In this document: in pieces, positions 19,983 to 28,973 of the stretch
How the letters are laid out: every line of letters begins with the position of its first letter
Position numbering within the stretch: position 1 is the stretch's first letter
NCBI GenBank assembly: GCA_947630795.1
Contig: CANRJC010000002.1
Span: 86,146-150,145, forward strand
DNA: 64,000 nt
Origin: an uncultured Phascolarctobacterium sp.
Lineage (GTDB): Bacteria; Bacillota; Negativicutes; Acidaminococcales; Acidaminococcaceae
Direction: 5' to 3'
The notes under the pieces: model-generated
Database searches by the model: none
The model's input: the letters and a program-made list of their open reading frames with translations, nothing else
Told to the model about the DNA's origin: nothing
Made by a program: the position numbers and the translations under genes

Positions 19983-20153
19983 GCTTTGAGCCGTCGCCGA
20001 TCTCGCAAGAAGAGCGGCGGGACCGCAAGGGGTCAGCCCCGTTGTTTGCGGTACAAACGAATAGAGTAACGATCTAGCCGCTCACCGACAGCGGGATAGA
20101 AAACAGTCGGATCGAAGTGAGCACGTCCTTCGCCAATGGCGAGGGATTTTTTG
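19983..20153 (+). ncRNA. Candidate structured small RNA upstream of rpn, copy 1
   Basis: About 170 nt run from the promoter start point to an intrinsic terminator (CCTTCGCC-AAT-GGCGAGGG then TTTTTTG, 20127-20152). Visible helices are CCGCAA/TTGCGG enclosing GGGG-TCAG-CCCC, GTTTG/CAAAC, and GCTCACCGAC with GTCGG...GTGAGC. The sequence is largely conserved in three copies, each before an rpn gene, with compensatory changes in the terminator. It matches no riboswitch or RNA family that I recognise. It contains no good ORF. Confidence 0.65.
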
Positions 20154-20189
20154 TTTTTAAGTATAAAAGTTCGGCACCCCAAGTTTTTC

Positions 20190-20241
20190 TTCTCATTTTG
20201 TCCCTAAAAATGTATAATAAAAGTACGGTCACGTTAGGGGC
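20190..20241 (+). promoter_or_regulatory. rpn promoter with inverted repeat around the -10 box, copy 1
   Basis: TATAAT (20213-20218) has a weak -35 TTCTCA (20190-20195). The -10 is enclosed by GTCCCTAA (20200-20207) and TTAGGGGC (20234-20241), an inverted repeat that is perfect (GCCCCT/AGGGGC) at the other two rpn copies. It could be an operator or form a hairpin. Confidence 0.6.
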
Positions 20242-20280
20242 AAGGTGAGTAAAATAAAAAAGCAAAAGGAGGAAAAGCCT

Positions 20281-21258
20281 ATGCCCCGAATGAAAAGGAC
20301 CGTAAAGGACAGCGTCTTCACTTATCTTTTTAAAGATCCGAGGTACATCCTGCAGCTCTATAAGTCGCTGCATCGTGAAGACGACAGCACCGAAGAAAAA
20401 GATATCGAGTTGCTGACTTTGGCCAATGTTCTGGTCGATGACATCTACAACGATTTGGGCTTTTTGGTGAAAGGCCGGCTGATCGTTTTAGTGGAAGCCC
20501 AGTCCACATTTTCTCGGAACATCGCCTATCGTATGCTGCTTTACATGACAGCAACTTTTAAAGCCTACGCCGATAGAGAAAAGATGGACAGCCACTCGCA
20601 GAAAGATCTGCACTTCCCTCATGCGGAGGTATATGTTATCTACACGGGGGAGGGAGAAGTCCCCGCTGTCTGTCGATTTTCGGATCTCTGCGAAAAAGGG
20701 AAAGATGAAGACGATGTAGATGTAGAAACGAAAGTCCATGTACTGCGGGGGGATGCCGCCGACAAAAACGACATCGTGAGGCAGTATGTGCGCTTTTGCA
20801 AGATCGCCGATGAAGAGCGGCGCAAAGGCGGCCCCACGGCAGAAACGGTAGAGAGGATCATAGACCGTTGTATAAAAGAAAATGTGCTTGCAGCCTTCTT
20901 GGCTTCACGGCGGAGGGAGGTAGAGGATATGATGGTAGTATTGTTCGATGAAAAGAAAGTAAGAGAGATCCACGAGTACAATGTCAGAAAGGATGCACTG
21001 GAAGAAGGAGTAGAGAAAGGCAGAGCCGAGGGCAGAGCCGAAGGCATGAAGAAAGGCAGAGCCGAAGGGAGAGCTGAAGGGAGAGCTGAAGGGAGAGCCG
21101 AAGGGAGAAACGAAGGAACAGAAAAAGGCATCTCTGCCATGGTAGCCACCTTGAAAGAATTGTCTTTGGAAAGAGATTTTGCGAAGCAAAAATTAATGCA
21201 GCGCTTCGACCTTACGCCCGAGGCAGCGGCGGCGAAGGTAGAGCAGTATTGGAACTGA
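20281..21258 (+). CDS. rpn: Rpn-family recombination-promoting nuclease / putative transposase, copy 1
   Basis: This 325-residue protein belongs to the Rpn/PDDEXK_2 family; E. coli RpnA-type members are DNA endonucleases that stimulate recA-independent recombination. The PD-(D/E)XK core is seen in NDLGF and VLVEAQ (residues about 60-80). The ATG at 20281 follows AAAGGAGGA (20264-20272) with good spacing; the in-frame GTG at 20245 has no such site and lies in the conserved leader. The C-terminal region has an expanded Gly-Arg-Ala-Glu repeat (residues about 240-282) absent from copy 2. Identity to the copies at 30032 and 57710 is very high through most of the length, so they are recent duplicates. 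Confidence 0.88.
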   Translation: MPRMKRTVKDSVFTYLFKDPRYILQLYKSLHREDDSTEEKDIELLTLANVLVDDIYNDLGFLVKGRLIVLVEAQSTFSRNIAYRMLLYMTATFKAYADREKMDSHSQKDLHFPHAEVYVIYTGEGEVPAVCRFSDLCEKGKDEDDVDVETKVHVLRGDAADKNDIVRQYVRFCKIADEERRKGGPTAETVERIIDRCIKENVLAAFLASRRREVEDMMVVLFDEKKVREIHEYNVRKDALEEGVEKGRAEGRAEGMKKGRAEGRAEGRAEGRAEGRNEGTEKGISAMVATLKELSLERDFAKQKLMQRFDLTPEAAAAKVEQYWN

Positions 21259-21283
21259 AAATTTGCTCAAGGCTGTAATGAAA

Positions 21284-21308
21284 AAGGGACGCTCAGGCGG
21301 CCCTTTTT
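21284..21308 (+). terminator. Terminator after rpn copy 1
   Basis: AGGGACGC-TCAG-GCGGCCCT followed by TTTTA. The stem has mismatches; the equivalent at rpn copy 3 is perfect. Confidence 0.6.
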
Positions 21309-21356
21309 AGTTTGGAGTTTGGAGCTTATTGAGTTTGGAGTTTGGAGCGTGGAGTT
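21308..21356 (+). repeat. Heptamer tandem tract (TTTGGAG/GTGGAGT type)
   Basis: Repeated GTTTGGA/GTGGAGT heptamers in direct succession, directly after the rpn terminator as at the other two rpn loci. Confidence 0.7.
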
Positions 21357-21430
21357 GGGCGCCCGCTGAGCTTGTCCCGGGCTTCCCCGGCTCGATCATA
21401 TGATCAGCTGAGTGTTGGAGGGGGAGGAGA
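21357..21430. repeat. Interspersed palindromic repeat, copy 2
   Basis: Holds CGCCCGCTGAGCTTGTCCC, GGGCTTCCCCGGCTC and the palindrome GATCATATGATC next to AGCTGAG, as in copies at 46.1 and 57.5 kb. The rest of the gap to hsdM (21431-21640) has an A/T-rich stretch at about 21460-21480 like the third repeat family and a purine-rich tract, with no gene. Confidence 0.7.
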
Positions 21431-21646
21431 GAGGAGTTGAGAAGCGGGCCGGCGATATTTTTATATAAGGAAGAAAAAGGGCAGAAAGGAAGAACTCATC
21501 AGTCGCTCGGCGGGCGGCTTTTTTTGTTTGACGGGGTTGGTAAAATGAGGGGCTGGGGGATGGGGGAGAGAAAAAATTCGAAGAGAGGGAGGGGGAGGGC
21601 AAAAGGGCAGAATTTGTCCAAGTGGCGGAGATAAAGGGCGTTGTGG

Positions 21647-21652
21647 TATAAT
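21647..21652 (+). promoter_or_regulatory. -10 box of the hsd operon
   Basis: TATAAT sits exactly over the first possible hsdM ATG (21651), which excludes that ATG and points to the ATG at 21687. No good -35 is seen at the standard distance. Confidence 0.5.
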
Positions 21653-21686
21653 GAAAAAAATGCGGGAAAGAAATGAGGTAGGAACA

Positions 21687-23789
21687 ATGGCCGATAAAAC
21701 AAAGATCGATGCCATGTGGGACGATGCTCCCATCGACGTCACCGCAGAGGTGAATTTTATTTGGTCTATCGCCAACAAACTGCGGGGACCGTATCGCAGC
21801 GATAAATATAAAGATGTGATCATCCCCATGACCATCATCCGCCGTTTCGAGTGCGCCCTTGCGCCCACCAAGCAGGCGGTGGTGAAGCAGTATGAGGCGA
21901 ATCCCTCTTTCCCCGCTAAGGCGATGTATCGCGTCTCGGGCTATCAATTTTACAACAGCAGCCGTTTTGATCTAGGGGAATTGGTGAACGATCCGGATCA
22001 TTTGGCCGAAAATTTCAAAAATTACATCCAAGGTTTTTCCGTCAACGTGCAGGAATTGATAGCGTCCAAAGAAAGAGGCCTGGATTTTTTCGAACAGATC
22101 GACAAAATGGACAAGAACGATCGCCTCTACTCCGTGGTGAAGGCTTTTTCCGAATTAGACCTTGACCCACGCACCATCGACAACGTGAAAATGGGGTACA
22201 TCTTTGAAGAATTGATCCGCAAATTTTCCGAAAATGCCGACGCCGGCGACCACTACACCGGGCGCGACATCATCAAATTGATGGTGAACATCCTTTTGGC
22301 CGAGGGTTGCGATGATATTTTCGACGACGGCAAGGTGATCACTATTTTGGATCAAGCTTGCGGTACCGGCGGTATGCTCTCCACCGGCTACAATTTCATC
22401 AAACGCTACAATCCATCGGCCGACGTGCGCCTCTTCGGGCAGGAGATCAACCCCGAATCTTACGCTATGTGTTTGGCGGAGATGCTGATAAAAGGGCAGA
22501 ACGCCGAAAATATCCGCTATCAGGACACCATGAAGGACGATTGCTTCAAGGGTACGAAGATGCGTTTCGTTTTGGAGAATCCTCCTTTCGGTCAGGCCTG
22601 GGGCGGTAAAGACGCTGCCGAGGGCGTAGAAGCCGCTGTGCAGGCCGAACACAGAAAAGGCTTTGCCGGACGTTGGGGGGCGGGTCTGCCCGGGTCGGGC
22701 GATATGCAGCTGTTGTTTTTGCAATCGGCGGTGGATAAAATGGACGACCGCTTGGGTCGTTGCGCCATCATCGAAAACGGCAGCCCTCTTTTCACCGGGG
22801 GCACGGCTTCCGGCGAGAGCCAAATTCGCCGCTGGCTGTTGGAGAACGATCTTATCGAAGCCATCATCGCTCTGCCTACGGATCTTTTTTACAATACGGG
22901 CATCGCCACCTATATTTGGGTGTTGTCGAAAAATAAACGACAGGAGCGCAGGGGCAAGGTGCAGTTGATCGATGCTTCCGGCATCTATCATAAATTGCGC
23001 AAGGCTTTGGGGAACAAACGCAACGAGATAGCCCCCGAAGACCGCACTTTTATCACCGAACTTTATGCGAACTTTGCCGAGAACGAATATTGCAAAATTT
23101 TCAAGAACGAGGAGTTCATCTACCGAGAATATACGGTGATGCAGCCTTTGCAGCGCAGCTATGCCATCACGGAGGAACGTATAGCCTCCATGATAGCCAA
23201 AGGAAGGTTGGCCTATCTTTATGACGAAGCAAAGGTCGATGAACTGGAAAATGCCGTGGAACTTAACAGCAAAGAATTGAAAAGACTGGAGACTTATCGC
23301 AACAACAGGCAGTTATATTATGCCATTCTGGATGCCCTAAAGGCTGCCGTGTCGGATGAAGTTTATTACTCACCTGCTGCTTTTATGCCGGTATTGAGTA
23401 AAGTGCTGGCAAAGGTCACTACTGATAAAATGCTGCCCTCGCAGATAGCCCCGGGACTTTCCGTCATGGACAAGAAAGGGGAGATACAGCGAGATCGCTT
23501 AGGGCGGATAATTTATGATAAAGAGACGAAGTCCATCGAGAGGGTGAAATTTGAAGAGGATATAAATTCTTATATGGCCAGGGAAGTGCTGCCTCATATC
23601 CCCGATGCCAAGGCGTTTTTCGAAGCAGACCTCAGTGCCAAAAAGCCGGTGATCAAGACCGGGGCGGAGATCCCTTTCACCCGTTATTTTTATAAATATC
23701 AACAACCCACGCCCAGCGACGAACTGGCGGCCCGTTTTATGGAATTGGAGCTTTCGGTCTCGGAGCGAGTGGCGAAGTTGTTTGAATGA
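21687..23789 (+). CDS. hsdM: Type I restriction-modification methyltransferase subunit HsdM
   Basis: A 700-residue N6-adenine methyltransferase subunit. An N-terminal HsdM_N helical domain is followed by the SAM-binding motif DQACGTGGMLS (about 221-231) and the catalytic motif ENPPFG (about 298). The C-terminal about 200 residues are typical of long HsdM subunits. The ATG at 21687 has GAGGTAGG upstream; the first ATG in frame (21651) overlaps a TATAAT and is unlikely. It is the first gene of the hsdM-hsdS-hsdR operon; hsdS follows after 9 bp. Confidence 0.93.
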   Translation: MADKTKIDAMWDDAPIDVTAEVNFIWSIANKLRGPYRSDKYKDVIIPMTIIRRFECALAPTKQAVVKQYEANPSFPAKAMYRVSGYQFYNSSRFDLGELVNDPDHLAENFKNYIQGFSVNVQELIASKERGLDFFEQIDKMDKNDRLYSVVKAFSELDLDPRTIDNVKMGYIFEELIRKFSENADAGDHYTGRDIIKLMVNILLAEGCDDIFDDGKVITILDQACGTGGMLSTGYNFIKRYNPSADVRLFGQEINPESYAMCLAEMLIKGQNAENIRYQDTMKDDCFKGTKMRFVLENPPFGQAWGGKDAAEGVEAAVQAEHRKGFAGRWGAGLPGSGDMQLLFLQSAVDKMDDRLGRCAIIENGSPLFTGGTASGESQIRRWLLENDLIEAIIALPTDLFYNTGIATYIWVLSKNKRQERRGKVQLIDASGIYHKLRKALGNKRNEIAPEDRTFITELYANFAENEYCKIFKNEEFIYREYTVMQPLQRSYAITEERIASMIAKGRLAYLYDEAKVDELENAVELNSKELKRLETYRNNRQLYYAILDALKAAVSDEVYYSPAAFMPVLSKVLAKVTTDKMLPSQIAPGLSVMDKKGEIQRDRLGRIIYDKETKSIERVKFEEDINSYMAREVLPHIPDAKAFFEADLSAKKPVIKTGAEIPFTRYFYKYQQPTPSDELAARFMELELSVSERVAKLFE

Positions 23790-23798
23790 GGTGAGAAG

Positions 23799-25076
23799 AT
23801 GCGGGCGATGAAAGACAGCGGGATAGAGTGGATAGGTGAGATACCGGAGAAGTGGGAAGTCGGAAAGATAAAGTATCAATTTTCTGTAACATTAGGAAAA
23901 ATGCTTCAAACAAGTTCTGGCAGTACGTTTGATACACTAGAAAACTATGCATGTGCTGCTAATATCAAATGGTCGGGATTTGACACTAGCGTCTGCAAAA
24001 TGATGTGGTTTTCAACATTTGAGAAAAAAGCCTATCTTCTGAAAGAAGGGGATGTTCTTGTAATGGAGGGGGGATTAGCTGGAACCACATGTATTTACCA
24101 TAATGAAAACAGTCCCTGTTATATGCAAAATTCGGTAAATCGATGCAGAAACTTATCGGGTTACCCAAATAAGCTGTTGTATTACTGGTTATTTCACGTG
24201 TTTCATTGCGGTTACATTGAAAGTATCAGCAATAAAGCAACAATTATGCATTTCACAAAAGAGAAAATTGAAGGAACGCCGTTAATTATTCCCCCTCTCT
24301 CCGAGCAGCGCAACATCGCCGACTTTCTCGATGCTAAGTGCGCAGAGATAGATGCTCTGTGTGCCGATATTCAAAAGCAAATAGACACGCTTGAACAGTA
24401 TAAACGCTCCGTCATCAGCGAAGCCGTCACCAAAGGGCTGGACCCCAACGCCGAGATGAAAGACAGCGGGATCGAGTGGATAGGGGAGATACCGAAGAAG
24501 TGGAAAGTTATTCGTGGCAAGTATGTGCTTAAATACCTACAAAAACCTGTTATGACTGATGACGGGGTAGTAACTTGCTTTAGAGACGGAGAAGTTACCC
24601 TTAGAAGCAACCGTCGTGAAGATGGTTTCACAATGTCAGATAAAGAAATAGGGTATCAAGGTGTTGATATCGGTGATTTAGTTGTGCATGGTATGGACGG
24701 TGCTGCGGGATCCATTGGGATTTCCGATTCAAGAGGTAAGGTATCTCCTGTTCTCAACGTGTTAGATTCAGATCAGGATAAATGGTACTTAATGTATTAT
24801 CTTCGTGCTGCGGCTTATAGGGAAGTATTTCTAGCTTTAGCTACCGGGATTCGTGTGCGTTCTTGCGACCTACGGTGGAATAAGTTGGCAGAACTGCCTT
24901 TTCTTGTACCGCCTAAAGCAGAACAAAAAATTATCGTTGACCATATAAAAGAAACTATCGCAAAAACAGATAAGGTAATTTCGGGCAAGAAAGAACAGCT
25001 CACGATGCTAGACGCTTACAAAAAGTCTCTCATCTTCGAATACGTTACAGGGAAGAAAGAGGTGCCTGCAGTATGA
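23799..25076 (+). CDS. hsdS: Type I restriction-modification specificity subunit HsdS
   Basis: The 425-residue subunit has the duplicated HsdS plan. Each half starts with MKDSGIEWIGEIP (residue about 4 and residue about 221), then a target recognition domain, then a conserved coiled-coil region (PPLSEQRNIADFLD near 166 and PPKAEQKIIVDHI near 367). The two recognition domains decide the bipartite DNA target. They are visibly richer in A/T than the rest of the operon, which suggests they were acquired by domain exchange. Its stop overlaps the hsdR ATG (ATGA). Confidence 0.93.
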   Translation: MRAMKDSGIEWIGEIPEKWEVGKIKYQFSVTLGKMLQTSSGSTFDTLENYACAANIKWSGFDTSVCKMMWFSTFEKKAYLLKEGDVLVMEGGLAGTTCIYHNENSPCYMQNSVNRCRNLSGYPNKLLYYWLFHVFHCGYIESISNKATIMHFTKEKIEGTPLIIPPLSEQRNIADFLDAKCAEIDALCADIQKQIDTLEQYKRSVISEAVTKGLDPNAEMKDSGIEWIGEIPKKWKVIRGKYVLKYLQKPVMTDDGVVTCFRDGEVTLRSNRREDGFTMSDKEIGYQGVDIGDLVVHGMDGAAGSIGISDSRGKVSPVLNVLDSDQDKWYLMYYLRAAAYREVFLALATGIRVRSCDLRWNKLAELPFLVPPKAEQKIIVDHIKETIAKTDKVISGKKEQLTMLDAYKKSLIFEYVTGKKEVPAV

Positions 25077-28039
25077 ATGTCATACTTACCGAAAAAGAGT
25101 ATCAGCGCTTCATGATAGAGCGTTTGGTGAAAGACAACGGGTACATAGAGCGCAAGGCTGCCGCCTTCGACCGCAATTTCGCCATGGACAAAGAACTGCT
25201 GTTTCGTTTTTTGAACGACACTCAGCCCGAGGCCATGGCCGCTTTGCGCAAGATCTACAAAAACGATCTGGAAGTGACCCTCGTCAACGTCATCAACAAA
25301 GAATGCACCAAGGCCAAAGGCAGCTTGATAAATGTGCTGAAGCACGGCATAGAGCTTTCGCACATGAAGCTGGACTTGATGTACACCAAGCCTGCCACCG
25401 CTTATAACAAAACCCTGCAGGCCAAATACGAAAAAAATATCTTTTCCGTGATGGAAGAAGTGTGGGCCAGCGGCAGCGAGAGGGTGGACCTGGTGCTTTT
25501 CCTGAACGGTTTGGCCATCATTTCCGTAGAATTGAAATGCAACCACGCCGGGCAGGACGTGGGCCACGCCATCTATCAATATCGCACCGACCGCGACCCC
25601 AAGGACCGCCTCTTTTTGTTCAAAGCCGGCTGCATCGTTAATTTCGCCATGGACTTATACGAAGTGTATATGGCCACCAAACTTACGGGCAAAAGCACCT
25701 ACTTTCTTCCCTTCAACATGGGCAAAGGCGAAGGCGTGCTGACAGGGGCAGGCAACCCCATTTTCAAAGACAACTACAGCGTAGCCTACATGTGGGAAGA
25801 CGTTTTGCAAAAAGACAGCGTGCTTGACCTGTTGAGCAAATACGTTTTTATCGAGAGCGCAGAAAAGACCGACGAGCTCACCGGCAAGAAAAAGACAGTC
25901 GAAGAGCTCATCTTCCCCCGTTTTCATCAGCGGCGGGCGGTGAAGAAGATACTTGCCGACGTAAAAGAGCACCGCACTTTGCAAAACTATCTTATCCAGC
26001 ACAGCGCCGGTTCCGGCAAGACCAAGACCATAGCTTGGCTGTCGCACCGTTTGGCTACTTTGCACGATGCCTACGACAAGATCATCTTCGACAATGTGGT
26101 GATCATCACCGACCGCATCGTGGTAGACAGACAGTTGCAGAGCGCAGTCCTCAATTTGGAGCACAAAGACGGTTTCATTCGGGCCATGGACGACAGGTGC
26201 GGGTCGGAAGATCTGGCGGCGGCTCTGAACGGCAACACGAAGATCATCGCCACCACCATCCAAAAGTTCCCCTATATCGTCGACAGCGTGAAAGGCCTGA
26301 AGAACAAAAATTTTGCCGTCATCATCGACGAAGCCCATTCCTCCACTTCCGGCAAAGACATGGCCGCTGTCACCAAGACCTTGGGAGCAGGGGAGAAGAC
26401 CTTCGAAGACACTCAGGATATGATCGAAGACGAGATCAGGCGGCACGGCAAACAGCCCAACGTTTCTTTCTTCGCTTTCACCGCCACTCCCAAAGGCGGC
26501 ACTCTGCAGCTTTTCGGCAGAACGAACAGAAAAGGGCAGAAGGAAGCTTTCGACCTTTATTCTATGAAACAGGCCATCGAAGAAGGCTTCATCCTCGATG
26601 TGCTGCAGAATTATATCACTTATAAGACCTACTATAAGATCAACAAAGAAACAAAAGAAGACCCTCGCTGCAACACCGCCGATGCCAAACGGCAGATAGC
26701 TCGTTATGCCCAATTGCACGATACCAACATCGCCCAGCGCATCGAGATCATCGCAGAGCACTTCCGCACTTCCGTGCTGTCCGGGCTGGGGGGCAAGGCC
26801 AAAGCTATGGTGATCACCGCATCGAGGGCGGAAGCGGTAAAATATCGTCAGGCCTTCGAAGAATACATAAAGAGGAAGGGCTACACCGACATCAAAGCGC
26901 TGGTGGCCTTTTCGGGCAAGGTGCAATTGCCCGACGACGATACCGAATACACTGAAGCTTCTATGAACGGCTTTGGGGAGCAACAGCTGCCGGCTGAATT
27001 CGATAAGGACGAATATCAAGTTCTTCTCGTCGCCGACAAATATCAGACCGGTTTCGACCAGCCCAAGCTGTGCGCCATGTATGTGTTGAAAACGCTGAAG
27101 GGAGTAGCTGCGGTGCAGACCCTTTCCCGGCTCAACCGCATTTGCCCGCCCTATGCCAAACAGACCTTCGTGTTGGATTTCGTAAATACTTACGATGTTA
27201 TCACGAGGGCTTTCGCACCCTATTACACCACCACCTTGCTGTCCGATTCTGTATCTCCCACTGCCGTTTACGATATGGAAGCGGAGATAGACGCCTATTA
27301 TGTGTTGGACCCCGATGACGTGGAGAAAGCCAACGAGCTACTCTATAAGAAAAACAAAGACAGTAAAGATAAAGCTAAACTGCAATACTATCTCGGGCGG
27401 GCCAAAAAGAAAGCAGAAGAGCTCCCCCCGGAAAAACAGCACGAACTGATCGTACTGATGCGCAATTTCGTCCGCTACTACGAATTTTTGCTGTTGGCAT
27501 CGTGCTTTGAAGACGTGGAATTACACAAAAAGTATAAATTCATCGTCTATCTGTTAGCTCTTGTGGACATCAAGGCCCCGGGCGGTGGTTTCGATCTGAC
27601 CGGCAAGATCAAAGCGACCGATTTCGTACAGAAAAAAGAAGAAGAACATAAGAATGAAGGGCTGATCTCAAGACCGGTCATCTATCATCCGTTGCCGGAA
27701 GGGTACGGCATTTTGGAAGCAAAAGAGGAAAGACTTTCCGAGATCATCGAAGAGATCAATAAGCGCATGGGCAAAAATTTCAACAACGATCTGGGCATCA
27801 AGGCCTTGTTGCAGATACGCGATCTCCTGCTGAGTTCAGAAAAGTTGAAGATAAGCGCCAAAAACAACACCGTCAAAGATTTCGAGTTCTCCTATTTCGA
27901 CAGCATCGACAATGCCCTCATCGAGGGGTTGGAACAGAACAGAGATTTCTTTTCCACACTTCTTTCAGACGATGAGTTGAAGAAACGGGTGTTGGGCATC
28001 TTCACCGAAGAAGTTTACAACAAATTGCGCAGCGAGTAG
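25073..28039 (+). CDS. hsdR: Type I restriction endonuclease subunit HsdR
   Basis: The 988-residue motor/nuclease subunit cuts DNA after translocation. The PD-(D/E)XK nuclease is N-terminal, with RVDLVLFLNG and SVELKC near residues 140-160. The helicase domain shows Walker A SAGSGKT (about 311), IIDEAHSS (about 420) and FTATP (about 470). The C-terminal helical region binds HsdM. It is full-length with no disruption, so the system appears intact. Translation is coupled to hsdS by the ATGA overlap. Confidence 0.94.
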   Translation: MNVILTEKEYQRFMIERLVKDNGYIERKAAAFDRNFAMDKELLFRFLNDTQPEAMAALRKIYKNDLEVTLVNVINKECTKAKGSLINVLKHGIELSHMKLDLMYTKPATAYNKTLQAKYEKNIFSVMEEVWASGSERVDLVLFLNGLAIISVELKCNHAGQDVGHAIYQYRTDRDPKDRLFLFKAGCIVNFAMDLYEVYMATKLTGKSTYFLPFNMGKGEGVLTGAGNPIFKDNYSVAYMWEDVLQKDSVLDLLSKYVFIESAEKTDELTGKKKTVEELIFPRFHQRRAVKKILADVKEHRTLQNYLIQHSAGSGKTKTIAWLSHRLATLHDAYDKIIFDNVVIITDRIVVDRQLQSAVLNLEHKDGFIRAMDDRCGSEDLAAALNGNTKIIATTIQKFPYIVDSVKGLKNKNFAVIIDEAHSSTSGKDMAAVTKTLGAGEKTFEDTQDMIEDEIRRHGKQPNVSFFAFTATPKGGTLQLFGRTNRKGQKEAFDLYSMKQAIEEGFILDVLQNYITYKTYYKINKETKEDPRCNTADAKRQIARYAQLHDTNIAQRIEIIAEHFRTSVLSGLGGKAKAMVITASRAEAVKYRQAFEEYIKRKGYTDIKALVAFSGKVQLPDDDTEYTEASMNGFGEQQLPAEFDKDEYQVLLVADKYQTGFDQPKLCAMYVLKTLKGVAAVQTLSRLNRICPPYAKQTFVLDFVNTYDVITRAFAPYYTTTLLSDSVSPTAVYDMEAEIDAYYVLDPDDVEKANELLYKKNKDSKDKAKLQYYLGRAKKKAEELPPEKQHELIVLMRNFVRYYEFLLLASCFEDVELHKKYKFIVYLLALVDIKAPGGGFDLTGKIKATDFVQKKEEEHKNEGLISRPVIYHPLPEGYGILEAKEERLSEIIEEINKRMGKNFNNDLGIKALLQIRDLLLSSEKLKISAKNNTVKDFEFSYFDSIDNALIEGLEQNRDFFSTLLSDDELKKRVLGIFTEEVYNKLRSE

Positions 28040-28145
28040 GGCAGAGATAAGAGCATTCTTCTGTGAGTTTAAAGAATTTGACCGTTCTCACCCTCGAAAT
28101 TTTAAAATTTCTCCGCCGTTTCCTAAAAAAGAGGTGCCACATATC

Positions 28146-28619
28146 ATGAAAAAAGAAAGCTCCCATCAATCAAACAGCTCGGCAAAGCTGCCGGTCGTTT
28201 TCGAAAAGATCGTGATCGAGTCCACCCGCTCCTTCTTTCGTCCCCCCGCCCTCGGGGAAGAGTTCAAACAGCGCCTCACTCTGATGAAAGACGGCAGCGC
28301 CGTCCTCACTCGCTGGTTCATAGAAGAAGACAGCCTCGCTCACTTCCCGGCCCTCACCGGCAAAAAAGAGCAGCGCCGCTACCGGGACAAGCCCACCGCC
28401 CGGCTGATGGAGCTCATCGCCGCCTTTTTGAAAGAGGCCCCCGATCTCTTCATCAACGATGCAGGCACGTGGCAGGCAGAGATAACATATAGCGACGGTG
28501 AGAAGCAGTCTTTTGACGGGACTATGCTGGGCGACATAGAAGTGCAGAGCCGCAAACTCTCGGCCTTGGCCCGCAAAACTTTGGGCAGCGACGACCTGTG
28601 GCTTTTCAGCGGGCTCTGA
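28146..28619 (+). CDS. Hypothetical protein after the hsd operon
   Basis: A 157-residue soluble protein, mixed alpha/beta by composition. I do not recognise a family. The ATG at 28146 is chosen because GAGGTG (28131-28136) lies 9 nt upstream; an in-frame ATG 12 nt earlier lacks a site. It lies 106 bp after hsdR on the same strand and could be an accessory of the restriction system or an unrelated passenger. No signal peptide or membrane helix is seen. Confidence 0.7.
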   Translation: MKKESSHQSNSSAKLPVVFEKIVIESTRSFFRPPALGEEFKQRLTLMKDGSAVLTRWFIEEDSLAHFPALTGKKEQRRYRDKPTARLMELIAAFLKEAPDLFINDAGTWQAEITYSDGEKQSFDGTMLGDIEVQSRKLSALARKTLGSDDLWLFSGL

Positions 28620-28973
28620 TAAAAACGGCCCCTTGACAGCGGCAGAGAAAGACATAAGAGCAGAAGAGAGCAGCGTTAGGGGAAGGAGACTCCCCTTGAC
28701 GTTGCTTTTTCGTGACAGATCTTCCCACTGCAACTTGCTTTTTCGTGATATCTCTTTGGGATAGTCCCTCCCTTATCGCAAATGAGGCGATAGTGCGCCG
28801 AGAATGTTCAAGAGGACGGCAGAAGCTCAGTGTCCGAGCGATTATAGTATATAGTAGGAAAAGGAGCGGGCGGCGTGCTCCTAATATATAGGAAGAAAAA
28901 GAGAAGGCGGCGCAGCGCCCAAATAAAAAACGGCCCTTTGCCAGCGGCAAGATGATCACCTCACCTTCCCCGC
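28620..28973. other. Intergenic stretch with short repeats, no gene seen
   Basis: This 354-bp gap contains two copies of TTGCTTTTTCGTGA (about 28703 and 28736). It has two copies of a block reading AAAACGGCCC..CAGCGGCA (28622 and 28928), hairpin-forming and possibly terminators. An A/T-rich segment plus AGAAAAAGAGAAGGCGGCG (28892-28910) recurs at 31180. No ORF with a ribosome binding site was found. Confidence 0.6.

Noticed and set aside
19983..20153. T-box, SAM, cobalamin or 6S RNA as identity of the rpn-linked RNA
   Set aside because: None of the diagnostic conserved cores of these families is present.
20245..20280. GTG start giving a 12-residue longer Rpn N-terminus
   Set aside because: No ribosome binding site before the GTG, while AAAGGAGGA sits correctly before the ATG at 20281, in all three copies.
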